From positions 167,692 through 231,691 of the forward strand of contig NZ_FOAZ01000013.1 of the NCBI RefSeq assembly GCF_900109465.1: a DNA stretch of 64,000 nucleotides, read 5' to 3'. Positions 1-8,163 of this stretch are shown one piece after another (the first letter of the stretch is position 1; each line of letters opens with the position of its first letter). Made by a program: the position numbers and the translations under genes. The notes beneath the pieces are model-generated. The model was not told the DNA's origin, ran no database searches, and saw nothing but the letters and a program-made list of their open reading frames with translations. Source of the DNA: Streptacidiphilus jiangxiensis (GTDB lineage: Bacteria; Actinomycetota; Actinomycetes; Streptomycetales; Streptomycetaceae).

Positions 1-1046
1 TTCACGTTCCAGCTCTGGTTGGCACCGCCGTTGCGGTCGTAGCTGACGATCGGAGTCAGGTTCGCGGTGCCCTGCTTGTCGACGTCCAGCACTCCACCGG
101 CCTGCATGTTCTCGATCGCCTCCGGTACCGGGTCCCCGGACGGCGAGGTGAACAGCTGCGTCGGCTCGGCCGCCGCGCGGATGGGCCCGAACCCGACCGC
201 GTAGTGGTCGGCCGAGGCGCCTGCGAGCCGCTCGGTCACGGCCGGGGCTGCGCCGGTGGTGTAGACGGCGTAGTCGAGTTCGCCGCCGGACTGCTGGGTC
301 GGCAGACCGGTGGCGGCGCGCGCCGCCCCTGCGGGAGGTGCCAGGGTGCCGGGGTCCCGGTTGAAGTCGCCGATGGCGGCCCAGGCCTCGCCCAGGTTCC
401 GCCCGTTCACGAACGTGCGGATCGCGTTGATCAAGGCGGGCGCATCGCTGCCGTGGGTACCGGCCCGGGCGTGGATGTCGAAGTACCAGGTGGTGCCGAA
501 CAGCAGACCCAGCGTCGCCCGGCCGCCGGCCGGATTGGGAATCGCCGCAACGGCTGCGGCCGCCTGGTGCGTGACGACGGCCAGGTTGTTCCGGCCGCCC
601 CGGTAGGTCTGCTGCCCGGTGGCGCCGTTGGTGTTGGGGTCGGTCTGGAGGAAGTAGACGTCCAGGTTGGCCAGGCCGCTGCGCCACTGCGTGTGCGTCA
701 CCTGGTTCGCGACCCCGATGTTCGGGAGGTTCCCGGCGTTCGCGTTGGCCAGTTGTGCCGCCGGGATGACCATCGGTGCCGTGCCGGGGGCCGACGGCGG
801 TGGCGCGGCCCCCGCCTCCTGGAGCACGACGATGTCGGCCCGCCTGGCGTAGCCGGCGACCACCGTGGTCCATTTGCTGTCGTTGCCGGAGGTGGCGCCC
901 TGCAGGTTGTACGTGATGACCGGGCGATCACCCAGCGTCGCGGCGGCCGGCACGGCGGTCAGCACGCCGACGGCGCCCGCCAGGCACATGGCCAGCAGCA
1001 CAGCCACCAGGGACCGCCGCCGCGTGCCCATTCTCGATCCGAACAT
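1..1046 (-). CDS. CdtB-like secreted endonuclease with ricin-type lectin domain (3' end outside window)
   Basis: Open from ATG at 1046 to the left edge (348 codons visible). The start is favoured by AAGGAG 11 nt upstream; a second in-frame ATG lies at 1031. Residues 1-36 form a signal peptide (RR, hydrophobic core, AAA). The body belongs to the endonuclease/exonuclease/phosphatase fold and follows the cytolethal distending toxin subunit CdtB closely: YNLQGATSGNDSKW, VVLQEAG, DIHARAGTHGSDA (catalytic His), GDFNRDP (catalytic Asp/Asn) and SADHYAV (second His). After about residue 300 a ricin-B-type lectin repeat begins (VLDVDKQG ... NQSWNV) and leaves the window. In known CDT toxins the nuclease and the ricin-like CdtA/CdtC are separate chains; here both folds are in one protein. 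Secretion and family are well supported. Whether it is a toxin, an extracellular DNase or a phosphatase is not decided. Confidence 0.85.
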   Translation of the reverse strand, partial: MFGSRMGTRRRSLVAVLLAMCLAGAVGVLTAVPAAATLGDRPVITYNLQGATSGNDSKWTTVVAGYARRADIVVLQEAGAAPPPSAPGTAPMVIPAAQLANANAGNLPNIGVANQVTHTQWRSGLANLDVYFLQTDPNTNGATGQQTYRGGRNNLAVVTHQAAAAVAAIPNPAGGRATLGLLFGTTWYFDIHARAGTHGSDAPALINAIRTFVNGRNLGEAWAAIGDFNRDPGTLAPPAGAARAATGLPTQQSGGELDYAVYTTGAAPAVTERLAGASADHYAVGFGPIRAAAEPTQLFTSPSGDPVPEAIENMQAGGVLDVDKQGTANLTPIVSYDRNGGANQSWNV

Positions 1047-1259
1047 CGGATTCCCGTCTCCTTGTCCCCTGCGAGGCGAGACACCTCGGGACCGTCGCCG
1101 AGTGACGGTCCGAGGGTGTAGTGCCGCCTCGACGCCAGGCGTTACAGCACCACCCCGGGTCCGTGTCCGAAACCGTCCCGGGCAGGCGCTGTAACGGATC
1201 GGCACAGAGAGCGCACTGAGACAGCGTCATCGATCCACGAAGTCATCGGAGGCTTCCCC

Positions 1260-2372
1260 TTGAACGCCAAGAACGCGCTCGCCTGCGCCGTCGTCACCGT
1301 CTGCGCCGTCGGCGTGATCGCCGCCGCCGCGCCCGCCCAGGCCGCCGTCACGCAGGCCGCCACGCAGGCGGCCTCGCACGGGACGCGCACCACCACGGTC
1401 TACACCGAGACCAACGCCGTCACCGGCAACGCGGTCCTCGCCTACCGTGCCGACGGGACGCTCGTCGGCAGCTTCGCGACCGGTGGCGCCGGCAACGGCG
1501 GCGGCCTCGGGTCGCAGGGCGCGGTCACGGTCGCCGATCACGGCCGCACCCTGTACGCGGTCAACGTCGGCTCCGACACCGTCTCGCAGTTCTCGACAGA
1601 CCGTCACGGCTCGCTCCACCTGGACGGCACCGCGCCGACCGGTGCCGGGCCCGTCAGCGTCGCGGCCCGCGGCGACCGGGTCTACGTCCTGGGCCGGAGC
1701 ACGGTGTCCGCCTACCGGCGTCTCGGCGGCCACCTGGTTCCGCTCGGCCGGCAGTCCCTGTCCGCCGGGGCCGCCGGGGCGGCGGAGGTCGCCGTCGTGC
1801 CGGACGGCAGGGCGCTGCTGGTCACCGAGAAGGGCTCCAGCACCGTCGACGTGCTGCCGCTGGACTCCCTCGGCGCGCCCGGCCCGGCGTCGTCGGTGCC
1901 CTCGGCCGGGCAGACCCCGTTCGGGTTCGCCTTCGGGCGCGGCGGTGCGGCCGTGGTCTCGAACGTCGGTGCCGGCGCGGGCGCCAGCTCGGCCAGTGCG
2001 TACCGGTACCACGCGGACGGCACCCTGAGCACCACCGCGACCGCCGTCCCCGACGGGCAGACGGCCGCGTGCTGGGTCGCCGTGGGCCCCGACGGCCGCA
2101 CCGCCTACGTCGAGAACGCCGGCTCGGGCACCGTCTCCACCTACGCGGTCGGAGCCGACGGCTCGCTGCGCCTGCTCGACGCGACCGCCGCCACACCGGG
2201 CGGTCACGTCGGCGACGCCACGGTCTCCGGCGGTGCGCTGTGGATCCTGGACAACAAGGACGGCCGCATCGACGGCGTGCCGCTGGCCGCCGACGGCACG
2301 CCCGGCTCGCCGGTGATCACCGTCGCCGGGCTCCCGGCGAGCTCCGCCGGCCTGGCGGCCGTGACGCGTTAG
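1260..2372 (+). CDS. Secreted beta-propeller protein, lactonase (YncE/Pgl-like) family
   Basis: 370 aa from a TTG start preceded by GGAGG at 7 nt. Residues 1-30 are a Sec signal peptide ending in PAQAA. The rest is built of repeated blade-like units such as DHGRTLYAVNVGSDTVSQF, DRVYVLGRSTVSAY, DGRALLVTEKGSSTVDV and DGRTAYVENAGSGTVSTY, the pattern of the seven-bladed lactonase/6-phosphogluconolactonase-like propellers common in actinobacterial secretomes. No enzyme activity can be assigned: many of these extracellular propellers have none demonstrated. It diverges from the CdtB-like gene across 213 bp that must hold both promoters and is followed by a strong hairpin. Confidence 0.75.
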   Translation: MNAKNALACAVVTVCAVGVIAAAAPAQAAVTQAATQAASHGTRTTTVYTETNAVTGNAVLAYRADGTLVGSFATGGAGNGGGLGSQGAVTVADHGRTLYAVNVGSDTVSQFSTDRHGSLHLDGTAPTGAGPVSVAARGDRVYVLGRSTVSAYRRLGGHLVPLGRQSLSAGAAGAAEVAVVPDGRALLVTEKGSSTVDVLPLDSLGAPGPASSVPSAGQTPFGFAFGRGGAAVVSNVGAGAGASSASAYRYHADGTLSTTATAVPDGQTAACWVAVGPDGRTAYVENAGSGTVSTYAVGADGSLRLLDATAATPGGHVGDATVSGGALWILDNKDGRIDGVPLAADGTPGSPVITVAGLPASSAGLAAVTR

Positions 2373-2383
2373 CCCGCACCGTC

Positions 2384-2424
2384 CACCGTGCCGGACACTC
2401 CGAACCCGAGTGCCCGGCACGGTG
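2384..2424 (+). terminator. Hairpin terminator after the beta-propeller gene
   Basis: Perfect 11-bp arms CACCGTGCCGG / CCGGCACGGTG extended inward by CACTC/GAGTG, with a 7-nt loop. It starts 11 nt after the stop codon. There is no U-tract, as usual for actinobacterial terminators. Confidence 0.7.
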
Positions 2425-2521
2425 TCTGACTTCTTACCGAAGCCTTCCGCGGTCACGGGGGCACGGACGGGATGGGTATCGTGCGGTGAGCACTCATGTT
2501 CCCCGACCACGAGGAGCCTTC

Positions 2522-3187
2522 GTGGCACGCGATGTCCCCCTTCCGCCCGACGACGAGCTGGTCGAGCGTCTCCGCGGCGGGGACGAGGCGGCCTTCGGGC
2601 TCGTCCTGGACCGCTGGTCGCCGTCCATGCTGCGGCTGGCCCGGTCGTTCGTCTCCACGAACGCCACGGCCGAGGAGGTCGTGCAGGACGCCTGGCTCGC
2701 CGTCATCCAGGGCATAGCCCGCTTCGAGGGGCGCGCCTCGCTCAAGACCTGGGTGTTCCGCATCCTGGTCAACACGGCGAAGGCCCGGGGCACCAAGGAG
2801 AGCCGCGCCCTGCCGTTCAGCAGCCTGCTCCCCGAGGACGAGTGGCCGGCTGTCGACCCGTCACGTTTCCAGCGCGCAGGCGATCCCCACCCCGGCCACT
2901 GGAACCCCGGACAGCAACCGCAACCCTGGATGCTGCCGGAGACCGCCGCACTGAACACCGAGGTCCGCGCCGTCCTCGTCGAAGCCCTGACCGCGCTGCC
3001 GGACCGCCACCGCATCGTCGTGACGCTGCGGGACGTCGAGGGCTACAGCTCGGACGAGGTCTGCGACATGCTGAACATCTCACCCGGCAACCAGCGGGTC
3101 ATCCTGCACCGGGCCCGGGCGGCGGTACGCACCAGGCTCGAGTCCTACTTCACGTCGGCCGCCGCGCAGCACCAGGACGCGCCATGA
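2522..3187 (+). CDS. ECF-type RNA polymerase sigma factor
   Basis: 221 aa. GTG at 2522 is chosen because GAGGAG sits 5 nt upstream. Region 2 covers residues about 10-80 (GGDEAAFGLVLDRW ... AEEVVQDAWLAV ... LKTWVFRILVNTAK). A linker rich in Pro/Gln/Trp follows, then region 4 at about 145-205 (LPDRHRIVVTLRDVEGYSSDEV, GNQRVILHRARAAV). Regions 1 and 3 are absent, as in extracytoplasmic-function sigma factors. Its stop overlaps the start of the zinc-finger anti-sigma gene (ATGA), so the two are translationally coupled and presumably form a sigma/anti-sigma switch. The signal it senses cannot be read from the sequence. Confidence 0.92.
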   Translation: MARDVPLPPDDELVERLRGGDEAAFGLVLDRWSPSMLRLARSFVSTNATAEEVVQDAWLAVIQGIARFEGRASLKTWVFRILVNTAKARGTKESRALPFSSLLPEDEWPAVDPSRFQRAGDPHPGHWNPGQQPQPWMLPETAALNTEVRAVLVEALTALPDRHRIVVTLRDVEGYSSDEVCDMLNISPGNQRVILHRARAAVRTRLESYFTSAAAQHQDAP

Positions 3188-3426
3188 CCTGCTTCGAACT
3201 CGCCGAGCTCGTCACCGCGTACCTCGACGGCGCGTTGGACGAGAGATCCGAGACGCTCCTCGTCGTCCACCTGGACGGCTGCCCGGCCTGTCGGACTCTG
3301 CTGGACCAGCACCGGCAGACCATCCGCCTCCTCGGGCCGGCAGCACCGACGGCCGCCTCGACCACGACGTTGGCGCCGGCCTACCGGGAGGCCCTGCTGA
3401 CCGCGTTCCGGGACGCGCCTCGCTGA
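3184..3426 (+). CDS. Small zinc-finger anti-sigma factor
   Basis: 80 aa, overlapping the sigma gene by 4 nt. It carries the ZAS zinc-binding signature H-x3-C-x2-C (HLDGCPACRTLL, residues 29-40) after the conserved helix ELAELVTAYLDGALDE. No membrane segment is present, so it is a soluble anti-sigma factor holding the upstream ECF sigma. Family members of this type (RsrA class) can release their sigma upon thiol oxidation. Whether this one is redox-active is inference. Confidence 0.88.
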   Translation: MTCFELAELVTAYLDGALDERSETLLVVHLDGCPACRTLLDQHRQTIRLLGPAAPTAASTTTLAPAYREALLTAFRDAPR

Positions 3427-3437
3427 GAGGACAGGCC

Positions 3438-3668
3438 CTACCCGCGCCGGAATCCGCGGAAGGCGGCCAGCAGCTGGTCCTTGGCCTGCTCCGACAGGCT
3501 GTCGGCGGGGAGCACGCCGAGAGTGTCGATGGTCCGCCGGAACTGCTCCAGATACGCCTCGCATCCGTCGCAGGCGGCGAGGTGCTCGACGAAACGCGCT
3601 TCGTCGGCCCCGGGCAGGGCACCGTCGAGGAAGTCCGTGACCAGCTCGACGAACTCGTCGCAGTCCAC
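3438..3668 (-). CDS. Second zinc-finger anti-sigma-like protein, convergent to the first
   Basis: 76 aa from GTG 3668. It is a close structural relative of the anti-sigma protein ending 11 bp away on the other strand: the helix EFVELVTDFLDGALPGAD is followed by H-x3-C-x2-C (HLAACDGCEAYL), and both proteins end in an ALLTAF/LLAAF-type tail. Upstream in-frame starts exist (the frame is open to 3734), but homology to the paralogue begins at this GTG. No sigma gene lies beside it in the same orientation, so it is either an orphan anti-sigma or a duplicate that acts on the neighbouring sigma factor. Confidence 0.75.
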   Translation of the reverse strand: MDCDEFVELVTDFLDGALPGADEARFVEHLAACDGCEAYLEQFRRTIDTLGVLPADSLSEQAKDQLLAAFRGFRRG

Positions 3669-3846
3669 GCGTTCCCATCCCTTCACTCCGCACGCCCGTG
3701 CCACGAGGGTACCCGTCCCCGGCCCGTGCGCCATGTCCGGCGTCGGCTTCGGCCAGGGTGAGGAGCTGGGTGATCACCACTCCTGCGGGACCAATGGCCG
3801 AAGCGTCGCGTGGGGCCCGGTCGGCGGATCAGGTTCTCCAAGGTCC

Positions 3847-4095
3847 ATGCCGGGGCGTCGATCTCACCACGCCGGGACGCGTGGAACATCCCCCGACGCG
3901 CGCGACCTGGATCTCGTCGACTCCATGCACGAGGCCGTGACGCGCTCGATCCTCACCGATGCGCCGGCCATGACGGAGAACAGCGCCATCACCTCGGCCG
4001 TAGCCTTCCGCACCATCATCCCCAGGCTGCCGCAGCTCACGGACGCCGAACGCGGCCTGCTCGACGAATGGTTGGCACGAGCCACCGGCGGATGA
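3847..4095 (+). CDS. Small protein of unknown function
   Basis: 82 codons from ATG 3847 (AAGG 3 nt upstream); ATG 3925 would give 56 aa. High G/C at third codon positions is seen only from about residue 17 on, so the shorter form or a gene remnant is possible. The C-terminal half (FRTIIPRLPQLTDAERGLLDEWLARATGG) looks like genuine protein sequence. No family recognised. Confidence 0.35.
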   Translation: MPGRRSHHAGTRGTSPDARDLDLVDSMHEAVTRSILTDAPAMTENSAITSAVAFRTIIPRLPQLTDAERGLLDEWLARATGG

Positions 4096-4187
4096 CGGCC
4101 ATGGCCCGGACCGACAGCCTTCAGGTGTTGGCCTCGACATGGGGCCAAGGCTGGCGTACCGCCCGGTAGCAGGGCGATGATGTCGCC

Positions 4188-4565
4188 GTGGACGCTGCCG
4201 AATACGCCTTGCAACAGCTCACGACGTGGCCCGACCTGAGCCCCGGGCCGCCGAGCTGCGACGTCGGCCGGGCACTTGTCGCAGGGAGCAACGAGATCGT
4301 CCACATCCACTCCGCACGGAGCGCCGACGTACACCTGACCGCGACCGTGATCCGGCGGATGCGTGGGGAACTTGAGCGCTCCCACGAACTTCGCCTACAG
4401 GGCGACTCGCCGTGGGTGACCATCCGGATCGAGTCCCCGTCCGGTGCCCGACTGCTGTTCACCCTGACCAGCCTCGCCCTCCATGCCCACGCCCGGCGTG
4501 AAGGCGATCCGGTTCCCGCCGCGCCGTGCAGCGCCGCGGCGGGGAGCCCTCCCGCCGCCATGTAG
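4188..4565 (+). CDS. DUF5519-like (luciferase-family) small protein
   Basis: 125 aa. GTG 4188 is the only start after an in-frame stop at 4167, and the ribosome site is weak. The sequence QLTTWPDLSPG, NEIVHIHSARSADVHLT, IRRMRGELERSHELRL and SPWVTIRIESPSGARLLFTLTSLAL matches my recollection of the DUF5519 / luciferase-like small-protein family of actinomycetes. That name is historical and no light reaction is implied. The last 20 residues (Pro/Ala-rich) may be unstructured. Confidence 0.55.
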   Translation: MDAAEYALQQLTTWPDLSPGPPSCDVGRALVAGSNEIVHIHSARSADVHLTATVIRRMRGELERSHELRLQGDSPWVTIRIESPSGARLLFTLTSLALHAHARREGDPVPAAPCSAAAGSPPAAM

Positions 4566-4756
4566 CCCTGTGCCTCAGCCTTCCGCCGAGGGTCCCTGCT
4601 CCCGCACCCCCTCGCCAACCGCGGGTGAGGAGCAGGAGCCGGCGGCCATGGTCAACACCTTCGTCCCGGACCTCTGCGTGCCGTGCGGGGCCGCCGGCCG
4701 GGCCATGACGCGCTACGCCACCACCGTCGCCGAGGACCGCGCCCGAGGCCGGGAGC

Positions 4757-5521
4757 TCAAGCCCCGCCCGCCGATGCGCGGCTCTCCCCCGCGGACCGGC
4801 CGGCCGTTTCCACGCCTGCCCCCGCGGCCGCGAATGCGTCGAGCCCGGCGCCGATGACGCGGGCCGCTCGCCGGACGTCGGCGCTGACGGCGTCGAGCAG
4901 TTCCTCGGGCGTCGGTGCGTGGTCCAAGTGCCTGCGCAGCGCCTGGAACTGGATGGGCCAGAGCCCCAGCAGTGCGGTCGCGGCGATCTGCGGTTCGGGG
5001 TCGTCCGGGCTCATCCCGGCGCGGCGGGCCAGGATCCCGGCAGCCGCGGCGGCCTGCCGGTCCATCATGTCGCGCTGATAGGCCCGCAGGGACGGGGTGG
5101 ATCCGATCAGCATGCCGAAGCGCAGGAACGCCGCCTTGGCCTCGACCGGGTCGTCCTGCGCGCCCAGCCAGGTCGTGATGTCGGCCAGCTCGCGGGAGAG
5201 GATCGTCAACGCGGCTTCGACCGGCGACAGCTCCGGGCCGGCCAGGACTGTCTGCAGGGAGTCCAACGTGACCTCGCCCAGGTCGAGGACGAGGGACTCC
5301 TTTGTCGGGAAGTAGTTGAACACGGTCTTCTCCGACACCCCGCATGCCGCCGCGATCTCCGCGACCCGAACGGCGTCGAAACCCCGCTCCATGAACATCT
5401 CCGTGGCCACGTCGGAGAGCTGGCGCCGCAGAAGCCGCTTCTTGCGCTCCCGCAGCCCCTCGGCCGCGGGAGCCTGGTCGCGCGGATGCAGAGCCGTCCA
5501 GTCCACGGTGCGCTTGGTCAT
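4757..5521 (-). CDS. TetR-family transcriptional regulator
   Basis: 254 aa from ATG 5521. An upstream ATG at 5548 lies inside the probable operator and is less likely. The HTH is at residues about 25-70 (QLSDVATEMFMERGFDAVRVAEIAAACGVSEKTVFNYFPTK in segments), typical TetR with the F-x-Y-F recognition-helix end. The C-terminal ligand domain is Ala-rich with a long unstructured tail after residue 225. It is divergent from the SRPBCC gene, with a palindrome between the two, so autoregulation and control of that neighbour are likely. Confidence 0.9.
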   Translation of the reverse strand: MTKRTVDWTALHPRDQAPAAEGLRERKKRLLRRQLSDVATEMFMERGFDAVRVAEIAAACGVSEKTVFNYFPTKESLVLDLGEVTLDSLQTVLAGPELSPVEAALTILSRELADITTWLGAQDDPVEAKAAFLRFGMLIGSTPSLRAYQRDMMDRQAAAAAGILARRAGMSPDDPEPQIAATALLGLWPIQFQALRRHLDHAPTPEELLDAVSADVRRAARVIGAGLDAFAAAGAGVETAGRSAGESRASAGGA

Positions 5522-5536
5522 CACTGGAGCATAGTC

Positions 5537-5562
5537 CAGCAGCAGCATTTTTTCTGTTGCTG
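5537..5562. promoter_or_regulatory. Inverted repeat, probable TetR operator
   Basis: CAGCAGCAG, 8-nt AT-rich spacer, CTGTTGCTG: 9-bp arms with one mismatch, midway between the divergent TetR and SRPBCC genes and in a locally A+T-rich stretch. Confidence 0.55.
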
Positions 5563-5624
5563 AATCTTTTTAGTGACTGTAGATTTGTGGAGCGGTAGCA
5601 CCCCGCGAGCCCGAGGAGCCCTCC

Positions 5625-6107
5625 ATGAGCGCCATCCACATCGTCCGCGACTACCCGCACACTCCGCAGAAGGTCTGGCGCGCGGTCACCGATCCGGAGC
5701 TGATCCCGCTGTGGACGGCCACCGGAGCCGGCGCCCGGCCGGAGGGCTTCACCGTCGACGTCGGCACCAGGTTCCGGTTCGTGGCGAAGCCGAAGCCCGG
5801 TTGGAGCGGCGTCGTGGTGTGCGAGGTGCTGGAGACGCACGCGCCGTCCCTGCTGCGCTACTCGTGGCAGGACGAGGGCGGCGGCGAGGTCACCGAGGTC
5901 GCCTACCGGCTCGAACCACACGGCGGCGGAACGCGGTTCACCTACGACCACACCGGCTTCACCGGCGCCGGGGGCTACGTCATGACCAGAATCCTCGGCG
6001 CCGTCCGCACCAGGATGCTCACCAAGGGGCTGCCCGCCGTCCTGGACGACCTCGACGACCAGGGCGTGCTGCGCCCGGAATCCAGCCTGGCCCCCAAGCG
6101 GCTCTAG
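5625..6107 (+). CDS. SRPBCC (AHSA1/START-like) domain protein
   Basis: 160 aa, with GAGGAG 6 nt before the ATG. The entire protein is one AHSA1-type SRPBCC domain: IVRDYPHTPQKVWRAVTDPELIPLW at the N-terminus, FRFVAKPKPGWSGVVVCEVLE and LRYSW in the middle, and the amphipathic helix near the end. This fold makes a hydrophobic pocket for lipophilic ligands. No catalytic role is predictable. It pairs with the divergent TetR gene. Confidence 0.85.
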   Translation: MSAIHIVRDYPHTPQKVWRAVTDPELIPLWTATGAGARPEGFTVDVGTRFRFVAKPKPGWSGVVVCEVLETHAPSLLRYSWQDEGGGEVTEVAYRLEPHGGGTRFTYDHTGFTGAGGYVMTRILGAVRTRMLTKGLPAVLDDLDDQGVLRPESSLAPKRL

Positions 6108-6123
6108 CCCGTGCGCGGCGGCC

Positions 6124-7014
6124 TCAGCGGCCGAGGGTCCGCGTGGCGTGCGTGCGGAAGGCCGCCAGCAGGCGGTTGCGGTCGCCGACGCGGGTCGCCA
6201 GCACGACATGGCTGGCTTCGACTCCCTCGAGGCGGACGGTGGTGAGGTCGGGGCGCAGGGTGTGGCTGGAAACGGAGATGCTCACCGCCTGGCCGCCGGC
6301 GACGAGTTCGAACTGGTCCGCGGCGGCGTCGATCAGCGGCCCGTCCGGGGCCGGGCGGCCGTCGGGGCGGGGGTCGATGCGCCAGAACGCGCTGGCCGGC
6401 GGGTCGGCGCCGCGCACCCTGGGCACGGGCTCGTCGGCGATGTCGGCCAGGGTGACCGACTCCCGTCCGGCCAGCCGGTGGCCGCGCGGCACCACCAGCA
6501 CCCGGGGCTCGTCGTAGAGGGCCGTCACCTCAAAACCCTCGGTGGAGAAGGGCAGGCGGGCGATCACCGCGTCCACGCGATGATCCAGCAGGGCCGCCCG
6601 CGCCTCGTCCGACGCCAACTGCCGGACGCGCACCTCCGCGTTCGGGTGCGCAGCCCGCAGTTCGCGCACGGCGGGAGTGACGATGATGCCAGGGGTGTGA
6701 CCGACCGTGATCCGGCCGGGCCGGGCGGCGGACCTCGCGTCGGCGGCGGCTCGGTCGGCGGCGCGCAGCAGCGCGGTGGCCGCCTGCAAGAAGTCCTCGC
6801 CGGCCTCGGTGAGGTGGTTGCCCTGGGAGGTGCGCTCCACCAGTCGGACACCGAGCTGCTGCTCCAGGCGCCGGATCCGTCGGCTGAGCGAGGGCTGGGT
6901 GGTGTGCAGCGCCTCGGCGGCCCGGCCGAAGTGCCGGTACTCGGCCACGACCGTGAAGCAGTGCGCCAACTGGAGATCGAAGGTGGGAGGTGGGAGCGGC
7001 GACGAGTCGGGCAC
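6124..7014 (-). CDS. LysR-family transcriptional regulator
   Basis: 296 aa from GTG 7014. The winged HTH is at residues 15-75 (HCFTVVAEYRHFGRAAEALHTTQPSLSRRIRRLEQQLG, in pieces), followed by the linker helix and a periplasmic-binding-protein-like effector domain (GRITVGHTPGI, DAVIARLPF, LVVPRGHRLAG). Full family length. It is divergent from the NAD(P)-epimerase gene, with a T-N11-A palindrome in the gap. It converges with the SRPBCC gene with 16 bp between stops. Confidence 0.92.
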   Translation of the reverse strand: MPDSSPLPPPTFDLQLAHCFTVVAEYRHFGRAAEALHTTQPSLSRRIRRLEQQLGVRLVERTSQGNHLTEAGEDFLQAATALLRAADRAAADARSAARPGRITVGHTPGIIVTPAVRELRAAHPNAEVRVRQLASDEARAALLDHRVDAVIARLPFSTEGFEVTALYDEPRVLVVPRGHRLAGRESVTLADIADEPVPRVRGADPPASAFWRIDPRPDGRPAPDGPLIDAAADQFELVAGGQAVSISVSSHTLRPDLTTVRLEGVEASHVVLATRVGDRNRLLAAFRTHATRTLGR

Positions 7015-7099
7015 GCCCCCAGCCTAACCCTCGCGACACTGCGGGAGGCTCACCGAGCGACCGCTCGACGACCTCCCGACGGCCGCCCCCGTCAGGCGT

Positions 7100-7116
7100 G
7101 ATACGCGGGACGTATC
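7100..7116. promoter_or_regulatory. T-N11-A palindrome, probable LysR binding site
   Basis: GATACG-CGGGA-CGTATC: 6-bp perfect arms, with the T7102/A7114 pair separated by exactly 11 nt as in classical LysR boxes. It lies in the 228-bp gap between the LysR gene and the divergent epimerase gene. Confidence 0.65.
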
Positions 7117-7242
7117 GCCCGCTGCGGAACAATCATTGGACCGGCCGGGGCGCCGGGGAGCAGGCTGGGATCACCGGCCGGGGCGCGGCAGCAAGCCCCT
7201 CGAGCCGGTCCTCACCCACGTCCAGCCAAGGAGTGCATCGCC

Positions 7243-8112
7243 ATGCGCGTTTTCGTCACCGGTGCGACCGGCTTCATCGGTTCCGCCGTCACCGCCGGGC
7301 TCGTCGACGCCGGACATCAGGTCCTCGGGCTGGCCCGCTCCGACTCCTCGGCCGCCGCCCTGGATGCTGCCGGAACCGAGATCGTGCGCGGCACGATCGA
7401 GGACCTCGACGTCCTGCGGACCGCCGCCTCGGCGTCCGACGGCGTCGTCCACCTCGCCTTCCACCACGATCTCGGGCAGCACGAGGAGGCGGCGCGCGCC
7501 GAGTTGGCCGCCGTCGAAACCGTCGGGGACGCCCTGGCGGGCACCGGCCGGCCCCTGGTGATCGCATCCGGGGGGCCGGTCGGGACCGAGCAGGACACGC
7601 TGCCCGCCTCCGGCAGCCCGCGGGTCGCCGCCGCCCAGGCGGCGCTCGGGCTGGCCGCTCGCGGTGTGCGCTCCTCCGTCGTCCGGCTCGCCCCGACCGT
7701 CCATGACGAGGAGACCTGCGGCATGGTCCAGCAGCTGATCGGCGCCGCCCGCCGGACGGGCTTCTCCGGCTACCTCGGCAACGGGGCCAACTGCTGGCCC
7801 TCGGTCCACCGGCTCGACGCCGCACGGCTGTTCCGCCTCGCGCTGGAGCAGGCCCCGGCGGGGTCGGTGCTGCACGGCGTCGGCGAGGAGGGTGTCCCGC
7901 TGCTGGCGATCGCGGAGGCCGTGGGGCGCCACCTGGACGTCCCCACGAAGGCGGTCGCGCCCGAGGACGCCGTCGCCCACTTCGGCTTCCTGGCCCGCAT
8001 CCTCGGCAACGACATGACGGCCTCGAACACGTTCACCCGTGAGCTGCTGGGCTGGCAGCCCGTCCACCGCGGCCTGCTGGAGGACCTGGACCAGGGCTGC
8101 TACTTCGCCTGA
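7243..8112 (+). CDS. NAD(P)-dependent epimerase/dehydratase-like extended SDR
   Basis: 289 aa, AAGGAG 9 nt upstream. The N-terminal Rossmann motif GATGFIGS is at residues 7-14 (TGxxGxxG of extended SDRs), with a substrate-binding half after about 170. The usual Y-x3-K of active epimerases is not apparent, so it may be of the atypical SDR class. It is the target candidate of the divergent LysR regulator. Substrate unknown. Confidence 0.85.
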   Translation: MRVFVTGATGFIGSAVTAGLVDAGHQVLGLARSDSSAAALDAAGTEIVRGTIEDLDVLRTAASASDGVVHLAFHHDLGQHEEAARAELAAVETVGDALAGTGRPLVIASGGPVGTEQDTLPASGSPRVAAAQAALGLAARGVRSSVVRLAPTVHDEETCGMVQQLIGAARRTGFSGYLGNGANCWPSVHRLDAARLFRLALEQAPAGSVLHGVGEEGVPLLAIAEAVGRHLDVPTKAVAPEDAVAHFGFLARILGNDMTASNTFTRELLGWQPVHRGLLEDLDQGCYFA

Positions 8113-8163
8113 GCGCCACAACACCCGTCACCGCACGACCGGCTGCCCGCCCATCAGTCAGAG

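Noticed and set aside
204..1121. 305-codon plus-strand frame over the CdtB-like gene
   Set aside because: Gly/Arg-rich shadow; the minus strand shows signal peptide and CdtB motifs.
4650..4857. Short plus-strand ORF starting MVNTFVPDLCVPCG
   Set aside because: First 40 codons have good third-position GC, but it runs into the antisense of the TetR gene and ends in Arg/Pro repeats. At most a remnant.
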